From NCBI RefSeq assembly GCF_900112955.1, contig NZ_FONP01000003.1:1-64000 (forward strand): 64,000 nucleotides of DNA, given 5' to 3'. Below, piece after piece: positions 28,350 through 36,676 of the stretch. Position numbers and translations under genes: made by a program. The DNA is from Peptostreptococcus sp. D1 (GTDB lineage: Bacteria; Bacillota; Clostridia; Peptostreptococcales; Peptostreptococcaceae). Below the pieces are notes generated by a model, which saw only the letters and a list, made by a program, of their open reading frames with translations, ran no database searches and had not been told where the DNA came from. The stretch's first letter is position 1, and each line of letters starts with the position of its first letter.

Positions 28350-28476
28350 TATCGATAATATAGTTACCTATCGTATGATTATTATGATTAGTATAGTTTA
28401 AATAAAGATATATTTAATAGTATAAATAAGTGAAAACAGCAGTATGATGTTTTTTGATTTAGAGAGGAGAACAGAT

Positions 28477-29142
28477 TTGTCTAATACTGATAAGAACATT
28501 GTGATAGCAATAGATGGACCAGCAGGAGCTGGAAAGAGTACAGTCGCAAAGCAGATTTCCAGAATCTTAAATATTAATTATATTGATACTGGAGCAATGT
28601 ATAGAGCAATTACTTACAAATGTATAAAGAATGGCTTGGATTTGGAGGATGAAAAATCAGTCGTTGATTTATGCAAAAATACAGCTTTGAAATTTGAAAG
28701 CAACTCAATTTTTATTGATGGACAATGTGTGGATGACGATATTAGGACCCTGCAGGTGAGCTCAAAAGTTTCTTATGTAGCTTGTATACCAGGTGTAAGA
28801 TGTCATCTTGTCGAGCTGCAAAGAGAAATGGGAAAAGCTGATAGTGTAGTGTTGGATGGAAGAGATGTTGGGACTCAGATCTTTCCAAACACAAAATACA
28901 AATACTATTTAAATGCTGCAGTGGAAACAAGGGCAAAGAGAAGATATGATGAGCTGGTATTGAAGGGTGTCAAAGCAGAATTTGAGAGGGTTGTTGAAGA
29001 TGTCAGAAGCAGAGATAAGATTGATTCCACAAGGGAGATATCTCCATTGATAAAGGCAAGCGATGCAATAGAGATTGATTCAACGAATATGACAATTGAA
29101 GAGGTTGTTGATTTTATAGTAAATGATGTTAGAGGTAAATAA
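28477..29142 (+). CDS. cmk: Cytidylate kinase
   Basis: A 221-residue kinase that phosphorylates CMP and dCMP. P-loop AIDGPAGAGKSTVAK, DTGAMYRAITY, and DGRDVGTQIFPNTKYKYYL are all diagnostic of bacterial CMP kinase. TTG 28477 is chosen: AGAGGAG lies 6 bases before it, and upstream ATGs at 28444/28447 add residues that homologues lack and have no ribosome binding site. Start of a cmk-plsC-ispH-ftsH run. Confidence 0.95.
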   Translation: MSNTDKNIVIAIDGPAGAGKSTVAKQISRILNINYIDTGAMYRAITYKCIKNGLDLEDEKSVVDLCKNTALKFESNSIFIDGQCVDDDIRTLQVSSKVSYVACIPGVRCHLVELQREMGKADSVVLDGRDVGTQIFPNTKYKYYLNAAVETRAKRRYDELVLKGVKAEFERVVEDVRSRDKIDSTREISPLIKASDAIEIDSTNMTIEEVVDFIVNDVRGK

Positions 29143-29144
29143 TA

Positions 29145-29765
29145 ATGAGCTTTTATAAATTTGTAGTAGGTGTGTTGTCTTTTCTATCAAAAATTCTGTA
29201 TAGAGTTGAAATAATTGGAGAAGAGAATATACCGTCAGAAGGTAATTTGATTATAATTGCGAATCATAAACACTTTTTAGATCCGGTTTTTATGTTGATC
29301 GCAGTGAAAAATAGAAAAATAATTCCGGTAGCAAAGCAAGAATTGTTTTCAGTTCCAATTTTAAGATTATTTATGAAAAAGGTAGGAGCAATTCCAGTTA
29401 ATAGAGATAATCCAAGTATTTCTACTTTTAGAGCTGTATTGTCTGAGATTAAATCCGGAAATGTACTTGGTATTTTCCCGGAAGGTACAAGAGCAGGTAC
29501 ATACGATTTTCTTACTCCAAAGTCTGGAACAACAATGTTTTCACTAAAAACAAAATCCGATATTATCCCAATGAGTATAATATCGACGTTTAGACTTTTT
29601 TCAAAGGTGAAGGTGGTAATAGGTGAAACTATTGATATGTCGCAGTATTACAACAGGAAAGTGGATAAAGCTGAATATCAGGGGATTGTTCAAGAATGCT
29701 TTGATGTAGTTGTCAAAAATTATAAGGACAATATGGGAGGTATTATTCCTGAAAGGACAGAATAG
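29145..29765 (+). CDS. plsC: 1-acyl-sn-glycerol-3-phosphate acyltransferase PlsC
   Basis: A 206-residue membrane acyltransferase that makes phosphatidic acid. Catalytic NHKHFLD (HxxxxD motif) near residue 44 and the substrate motif FPEGTRAG near 113 are visible, with GAIPVNRDN between. A hydrophobic N-terminus provides membrane attachment. It starts 2 bases after cmk; clostridial genomes frequently keep cmk-plsC-ispH together, supporting the assignment. Confidence 0.93.
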   Translation: MSFYKFVVGVLSFLSKILYRVEIIGEENIPSEGNLIIIANHKHFLDPVFMLIAVKNRKIIPVAKQELFSVPILRLFMKKVGAIPVNRDNPSISTFRAVLSEIKSGNVLGIFPEGTRAGTYDFLTPKSGTTMFSLKTKSDIIPMSIISTFRLFSKVKVVIGETIDMSQYYNRKVDKAEYQGIVQECFDVVVKNYKDNMGGIIPERTE

Positions 29766-29766
29766 T

Positions 29767-30630
29767 ATGAAGAAAATAATTTTGGCAGAACATGCTGGTT
29801 ATTGCTTTGGGGTTAAAAGAGCAATGAAGCTGGCTTGGAATGAACTCGAAAACAAGGAAAATAAAAAAATATTTGCCTTAGGTCCTCTTATTCATAATAA
29901 GCAGGCAGTTGAAAAATATGAACAAAAAGGACTGATTACTATAAATGATATAGAGGATATTGACCTAAGGAATGTAAATCCAAAAGAGGTTATTATAAGA
30001 TCTCATGGTGTGGCAAAGGAAGTATACGATCAGGCGAGTGAAAAAAAACTAGATATAGTCGACACGACATGTCCCTTTGTCAAAAAAATACATGAATTGG
30101 CAAAAGAAAGTTACAAAAAAGGAAAAAGGTTAATTCTGATAGGAGACAAAAATCACCCTGAAGTAATTGGGATAAATGGATGGTGTAACAATGAAGCGAT
30201 TATCATCAAAGAACTAAAAGAGCTATTTGACGTTGAATTGGATTCTAGTGTTGAATATGTAATTGTTTCACAAACTACAATGAACGAGAGAGAATTTGAC
30301 GTTATTATAGATTATTTAAAGGATAAGAATATAAATATGGTAGTGAATAATACCATATGCTCTGCTACGAAGGTAAGGCAGCAGTCAGCAAGAGAAATAT
30401 CAAATAAAGTGGATTTGATGATTGTAATAGGTGGAAAACACAGCTCCAACACACAAAAATTAGTGTCTATATGTAAGGAGTCAGTTAATACTATTGCAAT
30501 AGAAACAAAGGTAGATTTAATTGACGTTGATCTTAGAGAGTATGATGTAATTGGTGTAACTGCTGGAGCGTCAACTCCTGATTGGATCATTGAGGAAACT
30601 ATTGAGTATATTGAGAATGGAGTGATATAG
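29767..30630 (+). CDS. ispH: 4-hydroxy-3-methylbut-2-enyl diphosphate reductase IspH
   Basis: A 287-residue iron-sulfur enzyme, the last step of the MEP isoprenoid pathway. The three cluster Cys are in AGYCFGVKRAM (Cys13), DTTCPFVKKIH and NNTICSATKVRQ. It contains HNKQAVEKYEQKG and GGKHSSNTQKLV, also conserved. ATG 29767 is chosen over one at 29710 that lies inside plsC. Many clostridial IspH proteins are fused to ribosomal protein S1; this one is not. It is followed after 1 base by ftsH. Confidence 0.96.
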   Translation: MKKIILAEHAGYCFGVKRAMKLAWNELENKENKKIFALGPLIHNKQAVEKYEQKGLITINDIEDIDLRNVNPKEVIIRSHGVAKEVYDQASEKKLDIVDTTCPFVKKIHELAKESYKKGKRLILIGDKNHPEVIGINGWCNNEAIIIKELKELFDVELDSSVEYVIVSQTTMNEREFDVIIDYLKDKNINMVVNNTICSATKVRQQSAREISNKVDLMIVIGGKHSSNTQKLVSICKESVNTIAIETKVDLIDVDLREYDVIGVTAGASTPDWIIEETIEYIENGVI

Positions 30631-30631
30631 T

Positions 30632-32608
30632 ATGGATAAAGACAAGAGACCAAAATCAGATTTTTTGTGGTTCTATTCTTTTTTATTGGTAGTTATGCTG
30701 GTTTTTAACGCATTCATATTACCAGGTATTTCAAAAAAAGGCGTAAATGAAGTAGAATACAGCACCTTTATTCAAATGCTTGATAAGAAGGAAGTTAAAA
30801 GTGTGGAAGTAGAAGACTCAAAAATAGTTTTTACTTCAAATAAGAAAAACGATAATAAGGCTTATGTAACTGGAAATATAAGTGATCCCGATTTAGTAAA
30901 AAAGCTTGAAAATTCGGGGGCAGCTTATAGCAAGAAAATTCCAGTAGAGAACTCGCCTCTTCAAAGCTTCGTTTTGACTTGGGTGCTGCCATTTTTAATC
31001 TTCTGGTTAATAGGTAGGATGTTGGTTAAAAATATGGGAAGTAAAATAGGCGGAAGCAGCATGATGTCGTTTGGGAAAAGCAATGCAAAGCTTTATGTTA
31101 AATCAACTGGTGTTACTTTTGATGATGTTGCTGGGCAAGATGAGGCGAAGGAAGCACTGACAGAAATCGTGGATTTTTTGCATAGTCCTGATAAATATAC
31201 TTCAATAGGTGCAAAGATGCCAAAGGGTGCTTTGCTGGTTGGACCTCCAGGTACGGGAAAAACTCTTCTAGCAAAGGCTGTGGCAGGAGAAGCTGGTGTT
31301 CCGTTTTTCTCCATTTCAGGCTCTGAATTTGTTGAAATGTTTGTCGGAATGGGTGCGTCAAGAGTTAGGTCGTTATTTAAGCAGGCAAATGAGAAAGCTC
31401 CATGTATAATCTTTATTGATGAAATAGATGCTATAGGTAAAAGAAGAGATTCAAGCTTCGGTGGAAATGATGAACGAGAACAAACCTTAAACCAGCTTTT
31501 AAGCGAGATGGACGGCTTTGAAAATGATCTTGGAATAGTTATTTTAGCTGCGACAAACAGACCGGAGTCACTTGATAAAGCATTGCTGAGACCTGGTAGG
31601 TTTGATAGAAGAGTTCCGGTAGAATTACCGGATTTGTTGGGTAGAGAGTCAATTTTAAAGGTTCATTCAAAAAATATCAAAATTGATGAAAATGTTGATT
31701 ACAATCAGATTGCCAGAGCAACCTCAGGTGCCTCAGGAGCTGAATTGGCAAACATCGTGAATGAGGCAGCCCTAAGAGCTGTGCGAAATAAGAGAAACAT
31801 AGTGCTACAAGAGGATTTAGAGGAATCGGTTGAAACAATAATTGCCGGATATCAAAGGAAGGGTGCAGTAATCAGCGACGAAGAGAAAAAAATAATAGCA
31901 TATCATGAGGTTGGTCATGCGTTGGTAGCTGCTGTTGGAAAACATTCTGCTCCTGTGCATAAAATTACAATTATTCCTAGAACTTCGGGTGCTCTTGGAT
32001 ATACTCTTCAGATAGATGAACAGGAAAAGGTACTGATGACGAGAGAAGAAGCTATAGATAAGATCACTACCTATACTGGTGGTAGAGCTGCAGAAGAAGT
32101 GATATTTAATATCAAAACCTCAGGAGCTTCTAACGATATAGAAATGGCAACTAAAATTGCTAGGGCAATGGTTACTAGGTTCGGCATGAATGATGAAATT
32201 GGAATGGTTGCACTGGAAACTGTCAATAATGCCTATCTCGGTGGGGATACATCACTAGTATGTTCTCCAGAAACGTCCTCACAAATTGACAAGGAAGTCG
32301 TTAAGATAGTAAAATCTTGTCACGATAGAGCGGTTTCTATTTTGAGTGATAATATTGATAAGCTTCATGAAATATCAGCTTACCTATTAAAGCATGAAAC
32401 AATTACTGGTGAAGAGTTTATGGATATTTTAAATGACGAATATAGAATTACTACAAGAGCCACAAAAAACGTTGAAGAACAGCTTGCCAATTATAATTCA
32501 GTGCAAGAAGATAGTAAGGAAGTACTTTACAAGGATAGCTCGGAATTGGTGAATGACAATTCTGAATTAATAAAAACAAAAAATAATATGGAGGACTACA
32601 ATGTTTAA
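30632..32608 (+). CDS. ftsH: ATP-dependent zinc metalloprotease FtsH
   Basis: A 658-residue membrane AAA protease that degrades membrane and short-lived cytosolic proteins. Two membrane segments (about 7-28 and 108-130) flank a small extracellular domain; the AAA module has Walker A GPPGTGKT (about 205) and Walker B IIFIDEIDAIG, with FVEMFVGMG pore residues; the protease site is HEVGH (about 430). The C-terminal tail beyond 610 is acidic and variable. It starts 1 base after ispH, which is not the usual tilS-hpt-ftsH setting, so a second ftsH may exist elsewhere. Confidence 0.95.
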   Translation: MDKDKRPKSDFLWFYSFLLVVMLVFNAFILPGISKKGVNEVEYSTFIQMLDKKEVKSVEVEDSKIVFTSNKKNDNKAYVTGNISDPDLVKKLENSGAAYSKKIPVENSPLQSFVLTWVLPFLIFWLIGRMLVKNMGSKIGGSSMMSFGKSNAKLYVKSTGVTFDDVAGQDEAKEALTEIVDFLHSPDKYTSIGAKMPKGALLVGPPGTGKTLLAKAVAGEAGVPFFSISGSEFVEMFVGMGASRVRSLFKQANEKAPCIIFIDEIDAIGKRRDSSFGGNDEREQTLNQLLSEMDGFENDLGIVILAATNRPESLDKALLRPGRFDRRVPVELPDLLGRESILKVHSKNIKIDENVDYNQIARATSGASGAELANIVNEAALRAVRNKRNIVLQEDLEESVETIIAGYQRKGAVISDEEKKIIAYHEVGHALVAAVGKHSAPVHKITIIPRTSGALGYTLQIDEQEKVLMTREEAIDKITTYTGGRAAEEVIFNIKTSGASNDIEMATKIARAMVTRFGMNDEIGMVALETVNNAYLGGDTSLVCSPETSSQIDKEVVKIVKSCHDRAVSILSDNIDKLHEISAYLLKHETITGEEFMDILNDEYRITTRATKNVEEQLANYNSVQEDSKEVLYKDSSELVNDNSELIKTKNNMEDYNV

Positions 32609-33095
32609 GATGTTTTTCGATAGAACAGAGGCGGATTCTTTGAAAATAACTGATATTAGTATTTCTGATTTGATTGGAGAAAAAAATAATGAATACTATA
32701 TGGAAGCATTTGAAAAAATTGAATCTGGGGAAAAAAGAGTTTTTAATAAATCTGCCATTTTTGCTGGTCCGTACTGGTATATTTACAGAAAAATGGTATT
32801 CAGAGGTGTGCTGATGATTGCTTTTCAAGCAGTCATCGCTACCATGGCATATGCAACAAAATCGTCGATATGGATTACGGCTTTTATACTATCATTTTTA
32901 ACTTTTGTTTATTCAGGCTTTTATGGAAATAAAGATTATTATAATAGAGTTGTTACATTAGTCGAAGAATCAAAAGCCATAGACAATAAGTTTAAAGGGC
33001 GATTTTATGTTGATAAATCAGGAGTAGATGCATATATTACAGGTTGCTGGGTTGTCGGTACTGTATTTCTGTATGCAGTAATAATATTCTTATAA
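32601..33095 (+). CDS. DUF2628 membrane protein
   Basis: A 164-residue protein. Residues 1-45 are acidic and soluble; the segment SAIFAGPYWYIYRKMVFRG is the DUF2628 signature, followed by membrane helices at about 70-88, 92-108 and 145-163. The function of DUF2628 is unknown. GGAGG precedes the ATG, which overlaps the end of ftsH by 8 bases, so the gene is translationally coupled to the protease; a role in membrane quality control is only a guess. Confidence 0.82.
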   Translation: MFKMFFDRTEADSLKITDISISDLIGEKNNEYYMEAFEKIESGEKRVFNKSAIFAGPYWYIYRKMVFRGVLMIAFQAVIATMAYATKSSIWITAFILSFLTFVYSGFYGNKDYYNRVVTLVEESKAIDNKFKGRFYVDKSGVDAYITGCWVVGTVFLYAVIIFL

Positions 33096-33108
33096 AAAAG
33101 GTGATTGT

Positions 33109-33675
33109 ATGGCAAAATTATATTTTTATTATGGTGTTATGGGGAGTTCAAAGACTGCAAATGCTCTGATGGTCCATTATAACTACCACGAAAGAGGCAA
33201 AAAGGCACTTTTGGTAAAGACTGATATTGATACTAGAGATGGAGATAAAATAGTTAAATCCAGAATTGGATTGAAAAACGAGTGTGAGAACTTATCTGAA
33301 TTTGTAAAGTATTCAAATGATAGGATAAAGCAATATGATTGTATCATTGTCGATGAGGTGCAATTTGCCACAACTGAAGAAATAGATTTTCTATCTGATA
33401 TTGTGGATGTGCTAGGCATACCAGTAATGTGCTATGGGCTTAGAACTGACTTTAGAAATGAATTGTTTGAGGGGTCTTCACGGTTGATTTCAATCGCTGA
33501 TGAAATTCACGAGGTAAAGACAGTTTGTTGGTGCGGCTCGAAGGCGACTTGTAATGCTAGATATAATGAAAATGGCATTGTAAGAGAAGGGGAACAAATT
33601 GAGCTAGGAGCAAATGACAAATATATAGCTTTATGTAGGAAGCATTATAAGCTTGGTGATTTCGGTCCGAAATAA
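33109..33675 (+). CDS. tdk: Thymidine kinase
   Basis: A 188-residue class II thymidine kinase for nucleoside salvage. The P-loop is GVMGSSKTANAL (residues 9-20), Walker B IIVDEVQF near 80, and a zinc-binding lasso contains VCWCGSKATCNARY and LCRKHY. MCYGLRTDFRNELFEGS matches the conserved substrate segment. It starts 13 bases after the DUF2628 gene and ends the operon at a strong terminator. Confidence 0.95.
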   Translation: MAKLYFYYGVMGSSKTANALMVHYNYHERGKKALLVKTDIDTRDGDKIVKSRIGLKNECENLSEFVKYSNDRIKQYDCIIVDEVQFATTEEIDFLSDIVDVLGIPVMCYGLRTDFRNELFEGSSRLISIADEIHEVKTVCWCGSKATCNARYNENGIVREGEQIELGANDKYIALCRKHYKLGDFGPK

Positions 33676-33688
33676 AAAATTACAAAAC

Positions 33689-33742
33689 AAAGCAGATAAA
33701 AACTGAATGGATAACATTCAGGCTTTATCTGCTTTATTTTGA
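33689..33742 (+). terminator. Terminator after tdk
   Basis: AAAGCAGATAAA (33689-33700) pairs with TTTATCTGCTTT (33724-33735) and TGAATG (33704-33709) with CATTCA (33715-33720); ATTTT follows. Confidence 0.85.
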
Positions 33743-33851
33743 ATAATATTTTGTTAGAAATAAAATATAATTATCACCTTAATTGTAGCATAATTTGCTA
33801 TTTTTTTCAATACCAATCGAAAGTGTTGAAATATTTGATATTCTTCGACCT

Positions 33852-34991
33852 TTAATCATTTCTTTTTACCCCTAATACAGAATCTTCGTCCAACCAGTCG
33901 AAATTCTTGACAATTTCTCTCTTTGAATTTTTTCTATGAGCAGAATATAGCTGCGTTGTAGTTACATTATCGTGATCTAGAAGATTTTGCACATCGTAAA
34001 TTGAAAATCCGGTTTCTATCATCGATGTAGCAGCAGTTGCTCTTAGCTTATGTGGGCTGTAGCCATGATTTCTGGAGGTTCCCATCGCAATAGAGGTGTA
34101 CTTTTTTACCAAATCCCTTATAGAACGAGTAGTCATTCTTTTTTTCTGAAGAGATAAAAATAATGCATCTTCATTTTTGCTATCAAGCTCCTCGTTTTTT
34201 GCTCTTTCGTTTTCAATATAATCTAAAACGACTTTTTCGCATGCATCATTTATTGGCATTTGTACTTCTTTTCCTCTTTTTCTATATATCACAAAAACGC
34301 CCCTTGAGAAATTAAACGATGATATATTTAATTCCCTCAATTCACTTAGTCTTAACCCATATGTAACGAATAATACTAGTATTGCTTTATCTCTCAGCTT
34401 TGTTTTTAGCCAATAGTCTTTTTCCTTATCGGTTAATCCAGTTCCATTTTGAACTGTGTCTAGCATAATTGCAACTTCATCAATTTCCAATCTTTTAATC
34501 GCATCTGGCTGTGTCTTTTGAAGCTTTATAGGATTGAAGCCACCAGTAATATCACTAGGTAATTGCTCGTTTCTAAACAAAAATTTGAATAGGGTAGACA
34601 ATGATGATTTTTTTCTAGATAACGATCTGCTGTTATTTTCAAAAATAACCCTATCGTCGTTGATATTTTTATAATATCTATTGCAGTAATCTCCAATAAA
34701 TAGATTGACATCTCTTGATGTAATCTCCTTAAATTCATCAATTGTTATATTAGAAGCTTTTTCGGCGTTTGTGTATAAATCGGCTTCAACCAAGTAATTG
34801 CAGAAAAAAAGTATATCCTGTAAATATGCTCTTCTTGTGGTAACAGCTACTGAGCCCCTAAGAAAAATGAAGTACTCCCTCATAAATTTAGGTAATGATG
34901 ATTCAATTGCTTCACATTCTTTGATAATTTCATTGTCTCTAGCTATAATATTATCAGGCTTAGAAGATTTGTTATGTATTTTTGTACTCAT
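33852..34991 (-). CDS. XerS-like tyrosine recombinase
   Basis: A 379-residue site-specific recombinase. The N-terminal SAM-like domain (about 35-160) is followed by the catalytic domain with all usual residues: Arg in YGLRLSEL, Lys in KRGKEVQM, HKLRAT, His in LLDHDN, and nucleophile Tyr in TTQLYSAH. The region order, including DYWLKTKLRDKAILVLFVTYGLRLSE, resembles XerS, the single-recombinase dimer resolution system of streptococci and many clostridia, more than phage integrases. No phage genes or att repeats flank it. GGAGTG precedes the ATG. Functional assignment to chromosome dimer resolution is inference. Confidence 0.85.
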   Translation of the reverse strand: MSTKIHNKSSKPDNIIARDNEIIKECEAIESSLPKFMREYFIFLRGSVAVTTRRAYLQDILFFCNYLVEADLYTNAEKASNITIDEFKEITSRDVNLFIGDYCNRYYKNINDDRVIFENNSRSLSRKKSSLSTLFKFLFRNEQLPSDITGGFNPIKLQKTQPDAIKRLEIDEVAIMLDTVQNGTGLTDKEKDYWLKTKLRDKAILVLFVTYGLRLSELRELNISSFNFSRGVFVIYRKRGKEVQMPINDACEKVVLDYIENERAKNEELDSKNEDALFLSLQKKRMTTRSIRDLVKKYTSIAMGTSRNHGYSPHKLRATAATSMIETGFSIYDVQNLLDHDNVTTTQLYSAHRKNSKREIVKNFDWLDEDSVLGVKRND

Positions 34992-35027
34992 AAAATCACT
35001 CCAATTTATTTTTATGTTATTTATATT

Positions 35028-35156
35028 ATACCATACTTAAAAAATAAAAATGTTACGATAAATAAATTAATATAAAAAAATAATATATTTTTTTATTGAT
35101 TAAATAGGATATATAGTATACAATATATATAGATAATTATTCAAATATACCATACT
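35028..35156. repeat. Direct repeat ATACCATACT upstream of the recombinase gene
   Basis: ATACCATACT occurs at 35028-35037 and again at 35147-35156, in a very AT-rich divergent region between the recombinase and gap. On the minus strand each copy reads AGTATGGTAT; the proximal copy contains the likely -10 box (TATAAT) of the recombinase gene. It could be an operator, a recombinase arm site or chance in AT-rich DNA. Confidence 0.3.
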
Positions 35157-35278
35157 ATATAAAATAGACAAACGATTTTATATTTATTAATAGTTATTAA
35201 TTATATATAGTGTGTAGTATAATTAAAAACACTTTTTTATAACAGGGAGAAAATTATTTTTATAGCATGGAGGAAATT

Positions 35279-36295
35279 ATGAAAATCAAAGTAGGTCTAA
35301 ATGGTTTCGGAAGAATTGGTAGAGCAGTATTAAGGATTATTGAAGAATCAAACGATTATGATTTCGAAGTTGTGGCTATTAATGCTAGAGCAAGCTCAGA
35401 AACACTTGCACATCTATTTCAGTATGATTCAAGCTATGGTATTTTTAAAGGTAAAGTAGAAGCTAAGGATGAAAATTCAATAGTAGTAAATGATAAGGAG
35501 ATAACAATAACGAGAGCTGGATCTCCAGGAGAGATTCCTTGGAAGGAGCTTGGGGTTGATATCGTTATTGACAATACAGGTAAGTTCAAAACAAAAGAAG
35601 CGGCAATTGGTCATATAGAGGCAGGAGCAAAAAAGGTTATTATTACTTGTCCGGCAAAGGGAGAGGATTTAACAGTTGTACTTGGTGTAAATGATAAAAA
35701 ATACGATCCTCAGATTCACCATATTTTATCTAATGCATCCTGCACTACAAATTGCTTGGCACCAGTAGCAAAGGTTTTAGATGAGAGCTTTGGGATCGAA
35801 AATGGTATGATGACAACTGTCCATGCTTATACGAATGATCAACAGGTTCTTGATAAGACTCACAAGGATTTAAGAAGAGCAAGAGCTTGTGCAGAATCGA
35901 TTATACCTACTACCACTGGGGCTGCAAAGGCAGTTTCACTGGTATTGCCTCAATTAGAAGGAAAACTAAATGGTTTTTCTTTAAGAGTTCCAACACCGAC
36001 GGTATCTGTTGTGGATTTGGTAGTAAATCTGAAGAAAAAAGATGTAACTGCTGAGGAAGTAAACGCGGCTCTTAAGAAAGCATCTAAAAATGAGCTTAGA
36101 GGGATATTGGGATACTGTGAAAAGCCTCTGGTATCAGTAGATTTTAAAGGAGATTCGAGATCTTCGATTGTCGACGCTCCGTCTACAATGGTAATGAATG
36201 ATGGTATGGTAAAAGTCGTATCTTGGTATGATAACGAGTGGGGGTATGCAGTTAGAACTGTAGATCTTACTAATATAGTAGCAAAGGCACTTTAA
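35279..36295 (+). CDS. gap: Glyceraldehyde-3-phosphate dehydrogenase, type I
   Basis: A 338-residue glycolytic enzyme. NAD-binding start VGLNGFGRIGRAVLRI, catalytic Cys in SNASCTTNCLAP, and the C-terminal SWYDNEWGYAVRTVDL are all intact. ATG 35279 follows GGAGG by 6 bases; an ATG at 35267 lies inside the ribosome binding region. It stands alone; the usual cggR-pgk-tpi-pgm neighbours are absent here. Own terminator downstream. Confidence 0.97.
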   Translation: MKIKVGLNGFGRIGRAVLRIIEESNDYDFEVVAINARASSETLAHLFQYDSSYGIFKGKVEAKDENSIVVNDKEITITRAGSPGEIPWKELGVDIVIDNTGKFKTKEAAIGHIEAGAKKVIITCPAKGEDLTVVLGVNDKKYDPQIHHILSNASCTTNCLAPVAKVLDESFGIENGMMTTVHAYTNDQQVLDKTHKDLRRARACAESIIPTTTGAAKAVSLVLPQLEGKLNGFSLRVPTPTVSVVDLVVNLKKKDVTAEEVNAALKKASKNELRGILGYCEKPLVSVDFKGDSRSSIVDAPSTMVMNDGMVKVVSWYDNEWGYAVRTVDLTNIVAKAL

Positions 36296-36382
36296 ATAAA
36301 ATATATAAAATATTGAGTTACTATGAATAATAGCTACAAAAGACTAATGTCAGATTGACGCTTAAGTTCAGTTTTTTAAATG

Positions 36383-36425
36383 AGGTTGTCACATCCTGAA
36401 ATATGGATATGACGACCTTTTTATT
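36383..36425 (+). terminator. Terminator after gap
   Basis: AGGTTGTCACATCC (36383-36396) pairs with GGATATGACGACCT (36405-36418) with one mismatch and one G-U pair; T5 follows. Confidence 0.85.
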
Positions 36426-36549
36426 TTTACATATTAATTTACATATTAATTTTATACATTCTTCTATTTTATTTCTAGCACCATCAAAGAAAAAAAGGGT
36501 ATAATTATAATAAGGGGATTATATACATTAGTATTTTTTAAACAGCGAA

Positions 36550-36577
36550 TTGATATTTTTCTAAAAACTGGTATAAT
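36550..36577 (+). promoter_or_regulatory. Sigma-A promoter of the activase-like gene
   Basis: TTGATA (36550-36555) and TATAAT (36572-36577), 16 bases apart, about 100 bases before the start codon. Confidence 0.7.
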
Positions 36578-36676
36578 ATTGCTATTATATTTAATAGGTT
36601 AGAAAAATAAATATTATAGCTTGAAAAATATTTGTAAATAGTAAGGATGTATTGTCAGATACATGGAGGTGGTATG

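Larger units (their letters stand above)
36296..36676 (+). other. Intergenic region between gap and the activase-like giant
   Basis: It holds the gap terminator at 36383-36425, a tandem 12-base duplication (TTACATATTAAT twice, near 36427-36450) of unknown meaning, and the promoter at 36550-36577. The stretch 36451-36549 is AT-rich without a recognisable element. Confidence 0.6.

Noticed and set aside
29710-29766. Earlier in-frame start for ispH
   Set aside because: It lies inside plsC and adds residues not found in IspH; ATG 29767 gives the standard MKKI start.
33852-34991. Tyrosine recombinase as part of a mobile element
   Set aside because: No phage, plasmid or cargo genes, tRNA target or att repeats flank it; neighbours are housekeeping genes.
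35100-35260. Dense short AT palindromes upstream of gap as a replication origin or operator array
   Set aside because: No DnaA boxes or regular spacing are visible; the pattern fits simple AT-rich promoter DNA.
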